Position numbers and translations under genes: made by a program. The notes under the pieces were generated by a model. That model did not search any database. It had not been told where the DNA came from and saw only the letters and a list, made by a program, of their open reading frames with translations. Below, piece by piece: positions 1 through 12,052 of a DNA stretch of 64,000 nt. The stretch is from Phlebotomus papatasi. Lineage: Eukaryota > Arthropoda > Insecta > Diptera > Psychodidae. The first letter of the stretch is position 1, and every line of letters begins with the position of its first letter. The stretch is taken from NCBI RefSeq assembly GCF_024763615.1, contig NC_077222.1, positions 35,278,001-35,342,000 of the forward strand, given 5' to 3'.

Positions 1-3000
1 TCGCTTCATGCAGTCTTTGTCGGATATAGAAAACAGAAGGGTCCTGTTTGCCCTCCGAACGTATCAGAGATTGGTAGTATGCATTAATTCAGTCTATGGG
101 ATGTGAACCTGATATTGCCAGAAGTTCTTGGGCTCAACTCTTTCTTCTTCTCCATTGACCTTATCTATTTTGCTGATTATGGGTCGTTATTTTACGTAGA
201 ACTCGGCAATTTTTGTTATTATTTGCCGTTACAGAACCTCTTTATGATATCCTGCCTCTCCAGCATGTTCATATTACGTTAAACATACATCCTGGACACT
301 ATTTTTCTGAAAAATAACAAGATTCTCCGTACGACTTCGCAAAACTTTATTTTCTTTCAAAAATCACTTTTTTATCAAAAGAATCATTGAAAATTCTCAT
401 AAACTCGTGAGAAGATGCTAATACACAAAATGCAATCATTTAAATTTGACAGCGTTTCTTGGACTGACTGCAATCAATATCGTTTGGTACACCGCAACAA
501 ACTTTTGATCGATGAAATGTTGCATTATTATATTTTTATTAATTTTATTAGGAATTAGGAAAATTGAAATTATTAGAAACTACTATAATTAGAAAGGGTA
601 ATAACCATACAAAGTAATGGAATCAAAAACTTAATTTTTAAAACTATTTACAATAGTTTTTTAAATCCTCTTTCACTAAGAATGAGCACCGTAACAAACT
701 TATGAGTCCTACTGTAGGTTCATTAGTAAACCTAAATTATTTTTTCTGAAAATCTGTGTTCAATCCACAAAACTTTAATGCTCGATTAAATTCCACAACA
801 GTAATTTAGCTTATGAAATTATTTTGAAATTTTGACCCATTGCAGGGTTATCAATATTCAATTTTTGAGTATGGACTGTCAGAGTACCTATCGTTTATTA
901 AGCCCTAACACGAACTTCAGACCTAAGGTATATTTTAATTATTAATTTAATTGGTCTAATTACTTAAAAGACAAATTTTTTGGAATTTTTTTTTATTAAG
1001 CCTCTAGTCCGAAGGCTGTATTATATAACTAAAGTTATAGTATTACTACAATTGAATCAAGTCAGTTTCATCCAAAGGCGTAAATTTATTCATAAAAGTA
1101 TTTGGTTTTAGTCTAATTGGTGGATAAGAAGGTAAAAGTTTATTTGTGATATTTATGCTGATTTGAAAACCTCTATCCAAAGCTTTAAAATTTAAATTCT
1201 AGAGTTTTTATACAAGTAGCAATATTTTTGCTTTTGTGGAGGAAAATCGGGATTTTAGAGATTTAAGAAAGTAAAGTCAAAATGTCAGGGTAAATTTAAT
1301 TGATAACAAATTTATATTTGAGGTATAGAAAACCAATTCATCTTGTTAAATTTAGATTTCAGTTACTGTTTCAAACGACTTGAGTGTTGTAGAAAAAAAC
1401 AGTTAAACAATTTCGATAATACTATAAGTTCGAGCACACCGCAAAGCTCTCCTTTCGAAACTTTTAAGGATGTACAACGAAAAAACGACAAACAAACGAG
1501 GTGTGGAGGATTGGAAAACAAATATAAAGTGCAACATCATTGAAGCAACAGCTTCGAGTTCAGCAATTGAAGCGCAAAGCAACAACAACAACATTCAACA
1601 TAATCATATATGGTGGAAATAGCAAAATATACATTGTGGAAGAGGTGAGGGTTTGGATCGTCGAAAAACGCAATCAAGCCGAAACGATATCACAGTGCAA
1701 ATGCTATATTTTGCTGGTAAAGTTGCGCTCGATGAGTCTATGTGTCGTATATGATAAACAAGTGAGAGGTTATCGTTGGGTAGAAAAATCGATATTTACT
1801 TCTATATGACGGTTTGGGGGGGTGTTTGAGAGGAGGTTTGCACAAGAAGAGATGAAGAAGAAATTGAACCAACGAACCCATTATATGCTATTGTATTTGA
1901 AGGAGACACCACAGGCTGAGGGAGATACTTGAGAATTCTACATAATATACATTAGAAATTATATATAAGGGCTTCCATACTGTCCACACGTATTATATAA
2001 ATTATCACCTGTGTTGGACCATCAAGTCGCTTTTCTCCTAATATGCCAAGAACCATACCTCCCCCCCAATGCATTGGGTGAGGTGGTGTGTACTATAAAA
2101 TCATAGCTGGTGAGCTTGAAGGGATTCCAAGGCTCCGGAACATGATTCTATTGAGTATCTGTGTTACATTGTATGGCGTCATGGTAAATATTTGCAGTTT
2201 CCCCTTCACCAATTTACACCATCCATCCATCCATCCGTTCTCAAACATACCAAGAGCCGCCTCAATATTGAGAGATCCATGTTCGAGTGAGGCGAATTCG
2301 AGGATTTTATCAGTTCCACAGAATATTCCAAATGCTTGCCAATCGATACATCAAGCACAAGTGAAAGGAAAAAGAATGCTCACGTTTTTGTCTCGCTTCA
2401 TTTCAATACATTGCCTCTGGTGCACTGTTAGAAATTAGCCCGATAACCCTCTATACAAACTGTTTGAATTATATATTCATAATTTCCATTGTAGCAGCTG
2501 CAAGGAGTATAGTCATGTAGCGGCAAAATGTTCTGACCCGCATTGTTGTTTGAAATGTTCCGCGGAACATTCAACAAGTCTTTGTGGAGGGTTAAGTGTG
2601 TAAATTGCCAACAAACAAGAACACATCACCAGCACATACAACATGCTATCTTGACTCAAACTTTTCCTAACAGTGCACCTTGTATGGGCCACAAACGTCA
2701 CACTCCAAACAATAAATTTCCAACACTTTTCCACCACGTCTCCTCATATTGAAATTGAGAAGCCATAATCCATTGGCGCGAGATATAGAAAATGATTCAG
2801 TATGGGGGACTAGAAGAGGGAAAAATAATTTCCCCAATATCGTGACGAGAAAGTTGCCCCCCGAAAAAAAAAGAAGGGAGAAAGTTTTCTCAGTGGTTGG
2901 AGATGCCGGGTTTGGTTCTTAGTTTAGAGTTTGGTCGGAAGCAAGAGACCTCCAAAGGCGAAAAAGTTGGTAATTAATGGAGAACCGTGTGGTTTATCAA

Positions 3001-3724
3001 ACTTTTATTTTGTTTTATACACACACTCCACATTCTTTTGGGAGAAAAAGTCCGACAAATCGATCCATTTCTTTTACAAACTCACCCCCATCAATTTTCT
3101 CAGTGTGGTTAGGATGTTATTTTCCCATGGAGTCCTCTCTGCCAGGAATTACTTCCATGTTTTCCTATTTACTTTGACCATATTACTCTTTTCCGCCCCC
3201 TTAAATCCTCCTCTGACTCCCGCAGCAATTATTCAATATTATTTGTGAGAATTTCTAATATGTTTATCCTTGGGACATAATTTTTGAAATTTAAGGAAAA
3301 TATACTTGCATGGGTCGAGTCTCAAGAGACACCTCAAAGTAATGAATATTGGAGGGAAAATATGGCAAAGAAATTACCAATCATAGAATGAATTCTTGTT
3401 GACATTGGGTCTTGTTTGCAATTTCACCCAACTTTCATGTGGCACTTTGGGAATCGCTGAAGATCATTTGACGTTTGCACCTTGGGAAATACCTTTGCCT
3501 TGATTCTACTCTTTAATCATTTTTCTTTGGTCTTTTTCTTCATGCTGATATAATATCAGAAATCATATCAAATGAATATTGAAGAGCTTTTTTTTCTTTC
3601 TAAATTTATAAAGGGAAAGGTATATCGACATTCAGTTACTTCTAACATAAGCAGTTTATGATGTTACAGCTGTCTGCAGCCGTAAAATATTATTTTGAAC
3701 ACAGAATTACCGTAATTATCCAAC
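1..3724. other. Non-coding, mostly single-copy-looking DNA
   Basis: No supportable gene. Short open frames are broken by frequent stops and resemble no family I know. There is a short CATC tandem run near 2219-2240 and pyrimidine-rich stretches around 3000-3250. None of the repeat families defined elsewhere in the window recurs here. The stretch reads as intron or intergenic DNA. Nothing else is seen. Confidence 0.6.
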
Positions 3725-3726
3725 TA

Positions 3727-3939
3727 GGGGAAACTGGGGCACCACCAAACACGGGGTACGACCATACACTGCGATTTTTTAATCGGATATTCGACTTCAG
3801 AGGATAAGACCTCTAGGAATTTATAGACACTATAGGGATGCTTGTCCATTGAAGGAATGGTCGAGATCGTCCAAGTAGTTTAGAAATAAAAATTAGTGTT
3901 TGGTGGTACCCTGTGTTTAGTGGTGCCCCAGTTTCCCCC
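3727..3939. mobile_element. MITE, family B copy 1 (TAGGGGAAACTGGGGCACC ends)
   Basis: The left end reads GGGGAAACTGGGGCACCACC. The right end is its inverted complement apart from one extra C, so the 213-bp unit has terminal inverted repeats over 20 bp long. A TA lies just outside each end (3725-3726 and 3940-3941), as expected of a TA-targeting (Tc1/mariner-like) non-autonomous element. A second motif of the CCACCAAACAC type lies inside each end. The interior (CTATAGGGATGCTTGTCCA, TAGTTTAGAAAT) recurs near 9450-9520, so it is a family and not a chance hairpin. There is no coding capacity. Confidence 0.85.
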
Positions 3940-3959
3940 TAAATATATTTGCATAGTAC

Positions 3960-4724
3960 AGAATTGAAAAAAATATTTGAACTGCTCTAACTCCGCATAT
4001 ACGTATTTCGACCCCTTATCCCCTATAAGTAGTCATATTTTGCTAAAATTTTGGAATACTGAAGTTTCGAGTTCTTTGACGTCACGCTGTTTGTTCATCC
4101 GTCCATCCGGTCGTTACCACGCTTACAGCCCAAACGGTTAGAGATATAGACTTGGGAACTTCGGGGGACCTCCTCCCATAAGTCGATCATGGGACCATTA
4201 ACATGTCCCTCATTTTCCCTTACTGTTCCCCTTCCCTTCAAAATCATGTTTTTTTGGGACTTCTCGTAAAAACGTCGTGTGATTTTTTTTCACTTTTGGG
4301 CACGTTTTAGAGATTACATTATTTAGGAGGGCATGTTGTCCATATACGAAAATCCCGCTGAATCATTTCTAATAACGGTTTTTCAAGGTCAAAGGTTAAA
4401 ACGGCTCTAGAGAGCGTATTTCTCAAACGAACGGTATCATATGGCCTTTATTTGAAAGGGCTTGGAATTTTTTGCAATTCTGAACTAGTTCTAATCAGGT
4501 ACGAACCAATTACTATTTTTTTATCAGAAATTTAATTTCATTACTCTTAAATTATTTTGCCATTACTCAAGTCAAATCTAGATGGCAAAGCTGGGACGCT
4601 TTGACACCAATTTCTATTAAAATGGACGCTTCTTGAGTTATTAAAAATCATATAGAAAAACTATATAGAATGGCGTTCCGGTTACCAAAATGGCTCAAGC
4701 TCGTGACTAAAGCTCCAGATGGAC
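3960..4724 (+). repeat. Old interspersed repeat, family S copy 1
   Basis: This is the best-preserved S copy. Landmarks in order are: GTCACGCTGTTTGTTCATCC near 4080, AAACGGTTAGAGATATAGAC near 4132, a C-rich stretch, AAAATCATGTTTTTTTGGGA near 4240, CGTCGTGTGATTTTTTTTCA near 4273, and TCAAGGTCAAAGGTTAAAA near 4383. The same landmarks in the same order occur at 26.1-26.6 kb, and pieces at 14.1, 15.9, 20.9, 31.8, 37.9 and 51.3 kb. I see no terminal repeats and no coding sequence. The class is unknown and the boundaries are approximate. Confidence 0.6.
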
Positions 4725-5056
4725 TCAGGCATCAGCTAAGGGATCAGTTTGAGGAAAAAGAGCATTAGTATCGTTACAGTCAGAGATCAGTTTAAAATTT
4801 AGAAGATCAAGCTGATCTTCAAAATTCGTAAAATGTAGTGAAAGAATTAACGATATTAACATCAAAAGTAAAAATAGTAAATTTTTGAGTATTTTTGTCT
4901 ACTTATTGATATGTCAGTCGATATGTCAAGAGTGATAATGCTTCTTATTGCGGACGGGAGATGCGGCCCATTATGAAATTCTCAAAACGCAGAAAGATTG
5001 GAGTGACAAAAGGTTAGGTTGCTCCTACTCATTTGGAGGAAAGGAAGCATTCTCAT
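4725..5056. other. Non-coding, nothing recognised
   Basis: No reading frame, RNA gene or repeat recognised between S copy 1 and the next MITE. Confidence 0.5.
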
Positions 5057-5248
5057 TAGGGAGAGGGTGAGCTGCCTTGAAAACATAAATTTTTCGCATA
5101 TTTCTAAAGAAAGCTGAGCTTTATCGTAATGTAATTTAGATAAATAAAATAATAGTGTATCTAAATTAAATCATAGCTAGGTCAAGGTTCCTTTAGAAAT
5201 ATGCGAAAAAATAGAGTTTTCAATGTAGCCCCATCTCCTCTCCCCTTA
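5057..5248. mobile_element. MITE, family A copy 1
   Basis: An inverted repeat of about 190 bp. The arm TTTTTCGCATATTTCTAAAG near 5090 is matched by CTTTAGAAATATGCGAAAAA near 5190. Ends are TAGGGAGAGG-like and CCTCTCCCCTTA. The interior TGAGCTTTATCGTAATGTAA is nearly that of family A copies at 7865 and 8273. It is non-coding and the ends are more decayed than in other copies. Confidence 0.7.
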
Positions 5249-5562
5249 CATTTTTTCTAGTGATAAAAGAGTGTACATTTATTGCAAATTTATGCGCAGT
5301 CTTCTAATTTTTGATCTTAAAATCAGTTAATTATATAGTTTGGTCTACTCCTTTACCGCAATGTTGATCGGGATGTTGTGTGAAAGTCATTCCTTATGAC
5401 TTCTCTAAAACCAATAAGGCTATTTAAACGGTACAACTTATGAAATAAAGAATAACGAATCATGAAAAATAATTATCGATCCATAACCTTTTGGAATCGG
5501 TTCAGACTTCATCTAGATTACAAGACCTTTCCAACGATTCAAAACTTGTACCAAAAGGTTAA

Positions 5563-6072
5563 CCCTTTAAGGACGACACACTTTTTTCTGATCGAAATCA
5601 ACAATAAAAAAGAAACTAATAAACAAAATTAATTAAATGTCTTACATCTAGCTTTGGACAATCCAACAGAGTCTGATTCGATATATTTTTGCTTCCATGA
5701 ACGTTAAGAACAAAAATAGTCTAAAAATTTAAGTAATATTTCTGACGTTACCAATGAATGATAATTTTTACTCTAAAGAAAAATATTACGTATGAGTAGT
5801 GTACTTTCTATTCCCAAAAGGGTTTTGCTTAAAAAATTTGGAAATATAAAAAATATAATAAAAATCATTTATCAGTGTGGTCATTTGAAAATTCGTCACT
5901 TTTGAGCTTAAATATTTACTAATAGCAAATAGTTGGAGTTTTACAAAAAATATCCTAGAGTCCTATAACCTCCTACTTTACGATAACGTACAAACATTAG
6001 AAAGAAAGAACTTTGGGTAGTCAGAAAAAAAATTCTCTATGGGTCACGGGTGACCCAGTCGTCCTTAAAGGG
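5563..6072. mobile_element. piggyBac-like MITE, family K copy 1
   Basis: A 510-bp unit with left end CCCTTTAAGGACGAC and right end GTCGTCCTTAAAGGG, both flanked directly by TTAA (5559-5562 and 6073-6076). TTAA duplication plus CCC...GGG ends is the signature of the piggyBac superfamily. The family assignment is inferred from termini only, since no transposase is present. GGGTCACGGGTGACCC just inside the right end is a palindrome, also seen in copy 2. A second long copy, split by another element, lies at 35039-37810. Confidence 0.85.
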
Positions 6073-6076
6073 TTAA

Positions 6077-7862
6077 AAAAAATACACATCTGGGAGTCTT
6101 TTTATATTTTGACTTTGAAAAATCGTTTCTATACATAATTCAATGGTATTTTCAAATAAAGTCAATTTTTTTGGCAATTATTTTATAAGGTACAAAAATA
6201 CTAATACGTTTGTATTTTAGAAGAATGATATTTTCTTCTTAAATCTTTCTTTCTTCCATTTAAGCCATCGTAGGTTTTGGAAATACTTTTGAATGGTTGA
6301 GAATCAATTTGAGAACTAATATTTATTAAAATATCGATTTAAGAACTATTTAAATTATACTGATATTGATTAATCAAGCATTTGTAATAACATTTTGTGT
6401 AACACTGGAAGTGCAATTAATATTAAATAGATATACCTCTAAATTATTTGCAAGTCCCCCTAAAATTTTCTGATTTCGTGATGCTGTGTAAAATAATTAA
6501 TACATTCTGCTGTGTAGCATAATAAGACGTTCCTCCATGCTTCTTCCTAAGGGTGGCAACATGCAGTGACAGTGGAAATTGACTTGGTGCTAAGACTTGG
6601 GGGAGGTTGATGGAAGTGGAAATACGGAAAAAAATAGAGGAAGACCAAGTGACTAATAAAGACGAGGGACAATAAAACAAAATACCCAACAGCGAAAAAT
6701 AAGTACTAAATGATTAATTAGCAATTTAACCATCATGAACCTTTGAGCTGTACACTGCTGGTTCAATATAAATACTCTCAAAGACGCGGGGAGATTATTT
6801 AGTAGGTGGAGGTCCATGGAAATAGGCATATAATACGGAATGGGAACCCCAAGGAGCAGCGGCTGTGACATTTTTTTCTTCCGAGGGTCGTTCTTAATAA
6901 AAATATTATTGTTATTGATTTTTCATCTATCAAATTAAATTAGCGACAAATATGTTTTCTCTTGTAGCGACTTCTTTTTTTTTGTGCCCTTATCGTTTTT
7001 CCACTGTGAGAGACATTGATACGAGAGGCGTACGTATACCTCATTCTAGGATGGGCTTGGTGGGTGGATGAACGACAAAACATCCACCCTCTCAAAGAAA
7101 TACAGAGGGAGTGTGTGTAATATAAAATATAGAAAATAACATTGTTTCACTTTATATGGCTCTTGTTGGACTTATTTATATTTATTTTTTCATTCCAATG
7201 ACGATGACGACAATCTTGATGGGAGGATGTTGGCTTATTTCTCTCAATCTCCACACAGAACCCACCCATCCACCCAAAACTCCCCCAATTCGCCATTGTG
7301 CGTCTATTTTTTCTGTTCTCCATTCGTATACTTATTTATTTACTAACTGTTTATACAGCGTTGACAACAAGATTCTGATGTGGTGTACACACAACATAAA
7401 TTGTGCTTTTGTCCCGCTATTTTTTTCACCCAACCCACCAAGTTCCTGTCGCTTATCAAATGTGTCCCTATCTCTTGCCATCCACCGTGTCAACGGTTGG
7501 CGGGTGGATGATGGAGAAAAAACACGAAAAAACGTATGTAATAGCGGGAAAACACTTCAATTTGGTGCCTCTCTTCACCTGCTATGTCTTCAGTCAATGC
7601 TGACGTCTCGAGATGTCTTAAATGTCTCTCATTCTACACTTTTTTTTTTAAAGGTAAAACATCGGGGCTGGGTCTTCTATACTTTCCTGGAAATTTACCA
7701 ACAACCACTGTGACTTGTTGTTTCGGTAATATGATCATTTTAGCCAATGAGTCTTGAAAGACTGATAGCCTAAGTCCACTTAGAAAGCAATGAACTTACA
7801 ATGATTTACTAAAAAAAACAGATTGATTTAATTCTAGAATCCTTGTTACATTTGTAAAATTA
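6077..7862. other. Non-coding, single-copy-looking DNA
   Basis: No supportable gene. Open frames of up to 185 codons at 7156-7713 are pyrimidine-rich on one strand, have no domain I recognise, and look like chance frames in non-coding DNA. No family copies are seen. Confidence 0.55.
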
Positions 7863-7864
7863 TA

Positions 7865-8062
7865 GGGGGAAGTGGGGCACCTTTGAAATTGGGATTTTTC
7901 ACATATTTTTAAGTGGAACTGAGCCATGTCGTAATGTAATTTAGCTTCTCAATCTGCTTGTTCAGCTAAATTATATCACAATAAGGCTCAATTTTATTTT
8001 AAAATTGGTGAAAAATCCCAATTTCATAGCTACCCGAATTTCAAAGGTGCCCCAATTCCCCC
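7865..8062. mobile_element. MITE, family A copy 2
   Basis: A 198-bp unit with left end GGGGGAAGTGGGGCACCTTT and an inverted match at the right end (AAAGGTGCCCCAATTCCCCC). TA flanks both sides (7863-7864 and 8063-8064). Subterminal AAATTGGGATTTTTCAC is mirrored by GTGAAAAATCCCAATTT. The middle contains CATGTCGTAATGTAATTTAG, shared with the other A copies. Non-coding. Confidence 0.87.
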
Positions 8063-8272
8063 TAATCCATTTTCCAAATATCATTTTAAATTTAATGTTT
8101 CTTTAGACAACTTATAAAGCCTCATATTCTAAAAAAAAGTCTTTCACCATAAAGGGCCCTACAGACAGAGAAGAGTTCGTCAAAAATTGTAATTTTGACG
8201 AAATAAAATAGTGCAGGTTATTTTCTTAAAAAAAACAATTGTTGACAAAAAATGATTTTCAAAATCAGTTTA

Positions 8273-8464
8273 AGGGCAAGTGGGGCACTTTTGGAATAGG
8301 GGTTTTTCCCTGGTATTAAATGGAATTGAACTTTACAACGATTTAGCTTGATAAACCAATTGTAAAGTCAAATTACATTATGATAAGCCTTAATTCCTTT
8401 TAAAAATAGAACAAAAAAGCCTATTTTCAAAGATACCCCAATTCAGAGGTGCCCCACTTTCCCC
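8273..8464. mobile_element. MITE, family A copy 3
   Basis: Left end AGGGCAAGTGGGGCACTTTT, right end AGAGGTGCCCCACTTTCCCC, with TA outside each end (8271-8272 and 8465-8466). It lies only about 210 bp from copy 2 and in the same size class (192 bp), but has its own differences, so it looks like a separate insertion and not a tandem duplication. Confidence 0.85.
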
Positions 8465-8626
8465 TATAGAAATCTCAATTTAATCAAAATGATGTCTTCA
8501 AATTGAACTATGCCAAATTAAATGAATTAAATTTCTTAATTTTCTAATTTTTTATCGTTTTCACCAGCTGTCTTAACGTTGATTCTAACTCCCAGAACCA
8601 AACGGTGAGATTATCCCATGTCTGGA

Positions 8627-8995
8627 GGGGAATTCTGTAACACTCTGACAATGCCATATGATAAATTGGATTCGAATCTTAGGAGAGCTTTTTCAAAAAT
8701 TCGATTCTGTAGCCGTGACATTGCCATTTCAGCTCACGTGGCATTGTCAGAAGTCACATATTTGAAATTTCTGGCCATTTCTGGCCATTTCTGGCAATTC
8801 AAATGACAATGAATTTTGTTAAACAAATCAACCAAGACGTACTGTATTTTCATAAAATTATCAAGCAAAGGAATTTCATTAAAAATTCAATGAATTGCAT
8901 TTTCGAACTCATATGATATGACAAAAAAAGCTCGAATGCCATTGTAAGGTTTCCAACTCACGCGTCACAATGCCACGAAAATTACAGAATTCCCC
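8627..8995. mobile_element. MITE, family J (AGGGGAATTCTGTAA ends)
   Basis: About 370 bp with inverted ends GGGGAATTCTGTAAC and TTACAGAATTCCCC. Subterminal CACTCTGACAATGCC pairs loosely with TCACAATGCCACG on the other side. A short direct tandem run with unit TTTCTGGCCA lies at 8769-8799. TA follows the right end, while the left flank reads GA, possibly a mutated TA. Non-coding. It shares only the GGGGA terminus with families A-H. Confidence 0.75.
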
Positions 8996-8996
8996 T

Positions 8997-9354
8997 ACTG
9001 GTTATATGTTTTGGTTTAAGAATTAAGGTTAGACTAGTCAAAAAACCATGATGATTTTGTCTAATACCTGACTCCAAGAATATGTACACGTCGTACACCT
9101 TATGGTTGGTTTTGCTAAAGGTAATATTGTCGGTTACATCGACTGTTGTCGCATCTGCATTTCTTTTGTACATTTTGTGCTAACATGTAACGTAATAGGC
9201 GATGTATGTATTGTATGTATTACAGCTTGCACTAAATGCAGATACGATAATGATCGAGGCAACTGACGATACATCGAGTAAAAATTGCAACTTCATGCTC
9301 TCACATTGTTGAAATATTTTAAAAATTCCTAAATTTTGGTTTTCGTACCCTATA
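8997..9354. other. Non-coding, nothing recognised
   Basis: No gene or repeat recognised between two MITEs. Confidence 0.5.
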
Positions 9355-10290
9355 GGGGAAACCTGTGTACCATCAAACAGGGGTACCACCAAACACTGCG
9401 ATTTTTTAAAATAGGTATAAGATTTTAGAAAAAGAGAGTTATAGGAAATCATAGATACTATAGGGGTGCTTGTCCAGCGAAAGAATGATCCACATAGTTC
9501 AAGTAGTTTAGAAATGAGAATATTTTTTCGTAAAATTTTCAGATTTTGATAATTTTAGTCATTTATTATCTACCTGGAAAATGAAAATAAAACAAGTTAA
9601 GTAAAATTTCACTATACCAGTACTTTCCTACATATTTTGGGATAATATCAATGTATTTACTAAAGAAATTAATGTTCACATTTCTTTAAAAGAATAAAAA
9701 ACCAATCACAAAACAGAGTTTGGGGCACCACTAAACAGGCAAATTTCTCACTATTGCAGATGTCGGGAGCGTAGCTTGAATGACAAAATTTTTCCTCTTA
9801 TCTTTTTTACTCTTCCTCACCCACTTTGTTCGATTTCTGAAATTTATACCTATTCATGGAATTTTCATTCAAAATTCAGGAGAAATGGAAGAAAAATAGT
9901 TGAATAAACCTAATTTTGTCTTAAATGAGTTTTCAATCAAGAATTAACGGTGATTTTTCAATTTTATCAAAAACAAATCTGAGAGCGCGTAATATTCGAA
10001 CTTTAGGTAAAATGTTCGCCACGATTTAGTGGCGCTGTTTACCAAAAAGAAGTCGATTGTTGTCAAAATGACGAAAAGTCAATGGAAAAATATGTTCATT
10101 GTGCAGTGCCTTAGTTTTCTGCTTTTTTAATCATTTATTCTAAATGTTGCAGTTTTTTTGAGAATTATTTAGATTATTAATATCTTCTTCATAATTAAGA
10201 GCTATTATGAATGCCCAAAATAACTTCAATGGGTGAGAAAAAAGGTGTTTACTGGTACCCCAAAAAGTGTTTGGTTGTACCCCGGGTGGT
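9355..10290. mobile_element. Longer or composite element, family B copy 2
   Basis: The left part matches copy 1: GGGGAAACCTGTGTACCATC, GGGTACCACCAAACACTGCG, then CTATAGGGGTGCTTGTCCA and TAGTTTAGAAAT. The rest differs. An internal GTTTGGGGCACCACTAAACA lies near 9719, and a right end with GGTACCCC and GTTTGGTTGTACCCC lies at about 10247-10281 in inverted orientation. Either this is a longer family member or a short copy was enlarged by internal insertion. The right boundary is uncertain and there is no coding sequence. Confidence 0.55.
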
Positions 10291-10299
10291 TAAAAAAAG

Positions 10300-11842
10300 T
10301 CGAAAAATGCATGGTGATACAATTTTTATTTTTCACTTTTAATTAAACCTTTGGATTTAAAATACTTTTTTCACAAAGAAAAAACAATAAATGTTTTCAA
10401 TCAACCAGCTGTCATTAGCGAAAATATCACTGCTAGAAAATTTTTAATGAAGAACCCAGCTTACACAAGATTGAAATGAGTCGATTACACTCACTTAATT
10501 AATGGATAAAAATATTATTTTTGCTTTTATTTCAAACTTGAATAGTTATATTATATTACTGTAGTGACTATATTACGGAAATAAAAATAAAAATATTATT
10601 TTAAGTGGATTAGTCATAAACGATCCAGATAGCGAAGCGCCCGGATTAGCACACTTGACTAACAGTAATTAAAATTCAAATAATAATTTTTTGAAAGGAT
10701 GCAAAATAACGGAAATTTTTTTGGCGGGATGAATAATTAAAAAGTTTTTTATAAGCAATCAACAAGTATTACTTTGACTACCGATCAGTTTTTCATTATT
10801 TAGTGCTTAAAGTAAAATATCCTACTGATAATTTAAAGTTTAACAACGAATATGTACTTTTTCCAACCGTATGGACACTGGAAAAACGTGTCAAATCAAA
10901 AAATGCCAAAATTCAATATTTTCCAAAATAAAGAGGAAGAGGTTTTACATTTTTGCATCAGATAGCTTTCAGGAATCTTCTTAACGTCCAATATTTTAAG
11001 GGGTTAGACTAGACCAAGGAAATTTCGTAAGCCTTATTTTTGGAATATTTCAATCGACTCAACTAAAGTACATTTCTCAGTAAGATAGCGGAAAATGGGC
11101 ATCGCGTCGACTAATTTACAGATCAATCACAAATGATTCCATATCTGACAAAATTTAATCCAGCACTTTTTAGAATTTCATTAAAAATATGAAATTCAGT
11201 ACCTTGCTAGTAGCTTCAATTGTTTGGGAAAAATAATCCAACAGATATGGAATATATATTTTATAGTTTTTTTTCCCGCTTTGCAGAAAGTCATGCAAAA
11301 GTTTTGCCCAAAATATTCATAATATCACAAAAATATTGTTGATTCATGAAGAAACTGTCGAAGTTATAAAGAAAATGGTATGTTCTGCTTAACAAGCATT
11401 ACCGATTAAACATTTTAGATAAGTAAAAAGATGTGAGCAAGAATACTAATTTCTTAAAAATCATCCATGGAATGATATAAAAACACGAAATTTAAGTCGA
11501 CACTCTGCTTAAAGTTTTCAATTCACTATTCTCTACTTATAACACGGCGTCGCAGAATTTTTAATTTGAAATAAATACTGTGATATCACTAAAGAATCAC
11601 AGTATTCAGTATCAGACAAATCTGTCTGGAAAGTCTGGAATTACCCACAGAAATTCGTTAGAGTATGCACCAGGATTCGTTAGAAAATCTGCAAAAACTT
11701 TCTGATGAATTTTGTCCCAAGCCCAAATAAAATTCGTAGGAATATCTAGAGATTTATCAGCAGATTTTCGGCAGAGGTGTAGATATTTTCTGCAGAAATC
11801 GTAAAGATATCTGACGAAATTACTTGACAGGGTTTATGCAAT
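10300..11842. other. Non-coding AT-rich DNA
   Basis: No reading frame, splice-bounded exon or repeat copy that I can support. Confidence 0.5.
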
Positions 11843-12052
11843 CACAAACATTGTTCGTAACATGATCACTTGACAAGCATGTTTTGTTCTGTTACAAACA
11901 TTTGCTCGTGGATCTCCGTAAACACATAGAAAAATGTTCGTAAAATTTTGTAATTTGTTAGTAAAGTTTTGCCACGCAAAAAATGTGAGAATAAATGTTT
12001 GCAAAAAACAAAAAATGCTTGTGAAGTGATCATGTTACGAACAATTTTTGTG
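11843..12052. repeat. Hairpin repeat with ~45-bp arms
   Basis: The left arm, containing ATTGTTCGTAACATGATCAC, is mirrored by GTGATCATGTTACGAACAAT on the right, and the pairing continues with CAAGCAT and ATGCTTG. The loop is about 120 bp and carries scattered TGTTCGTAAA-like words. It looks like a MITE of unknown class or a decayed hairpin element. No other copy is seen in the window. Confidence 0.6.

Noticed and set aside
1..283. Frame 1 (plus) is open over most of the first 283 bases, with a single stop near 82
   Set aside because: No family recognised, no splice signals seen at its limits, and a stop in the middle. A decayed coding remnant is possible but not supportable.
7156..7713. Longest open frame in the window (185 codons, plus)
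   Set aside because: Pyrimidine-biased sequence gives a frame rich in Phe, Leu, Ser and Pro. No recognisable motif, no splice or promoter context.
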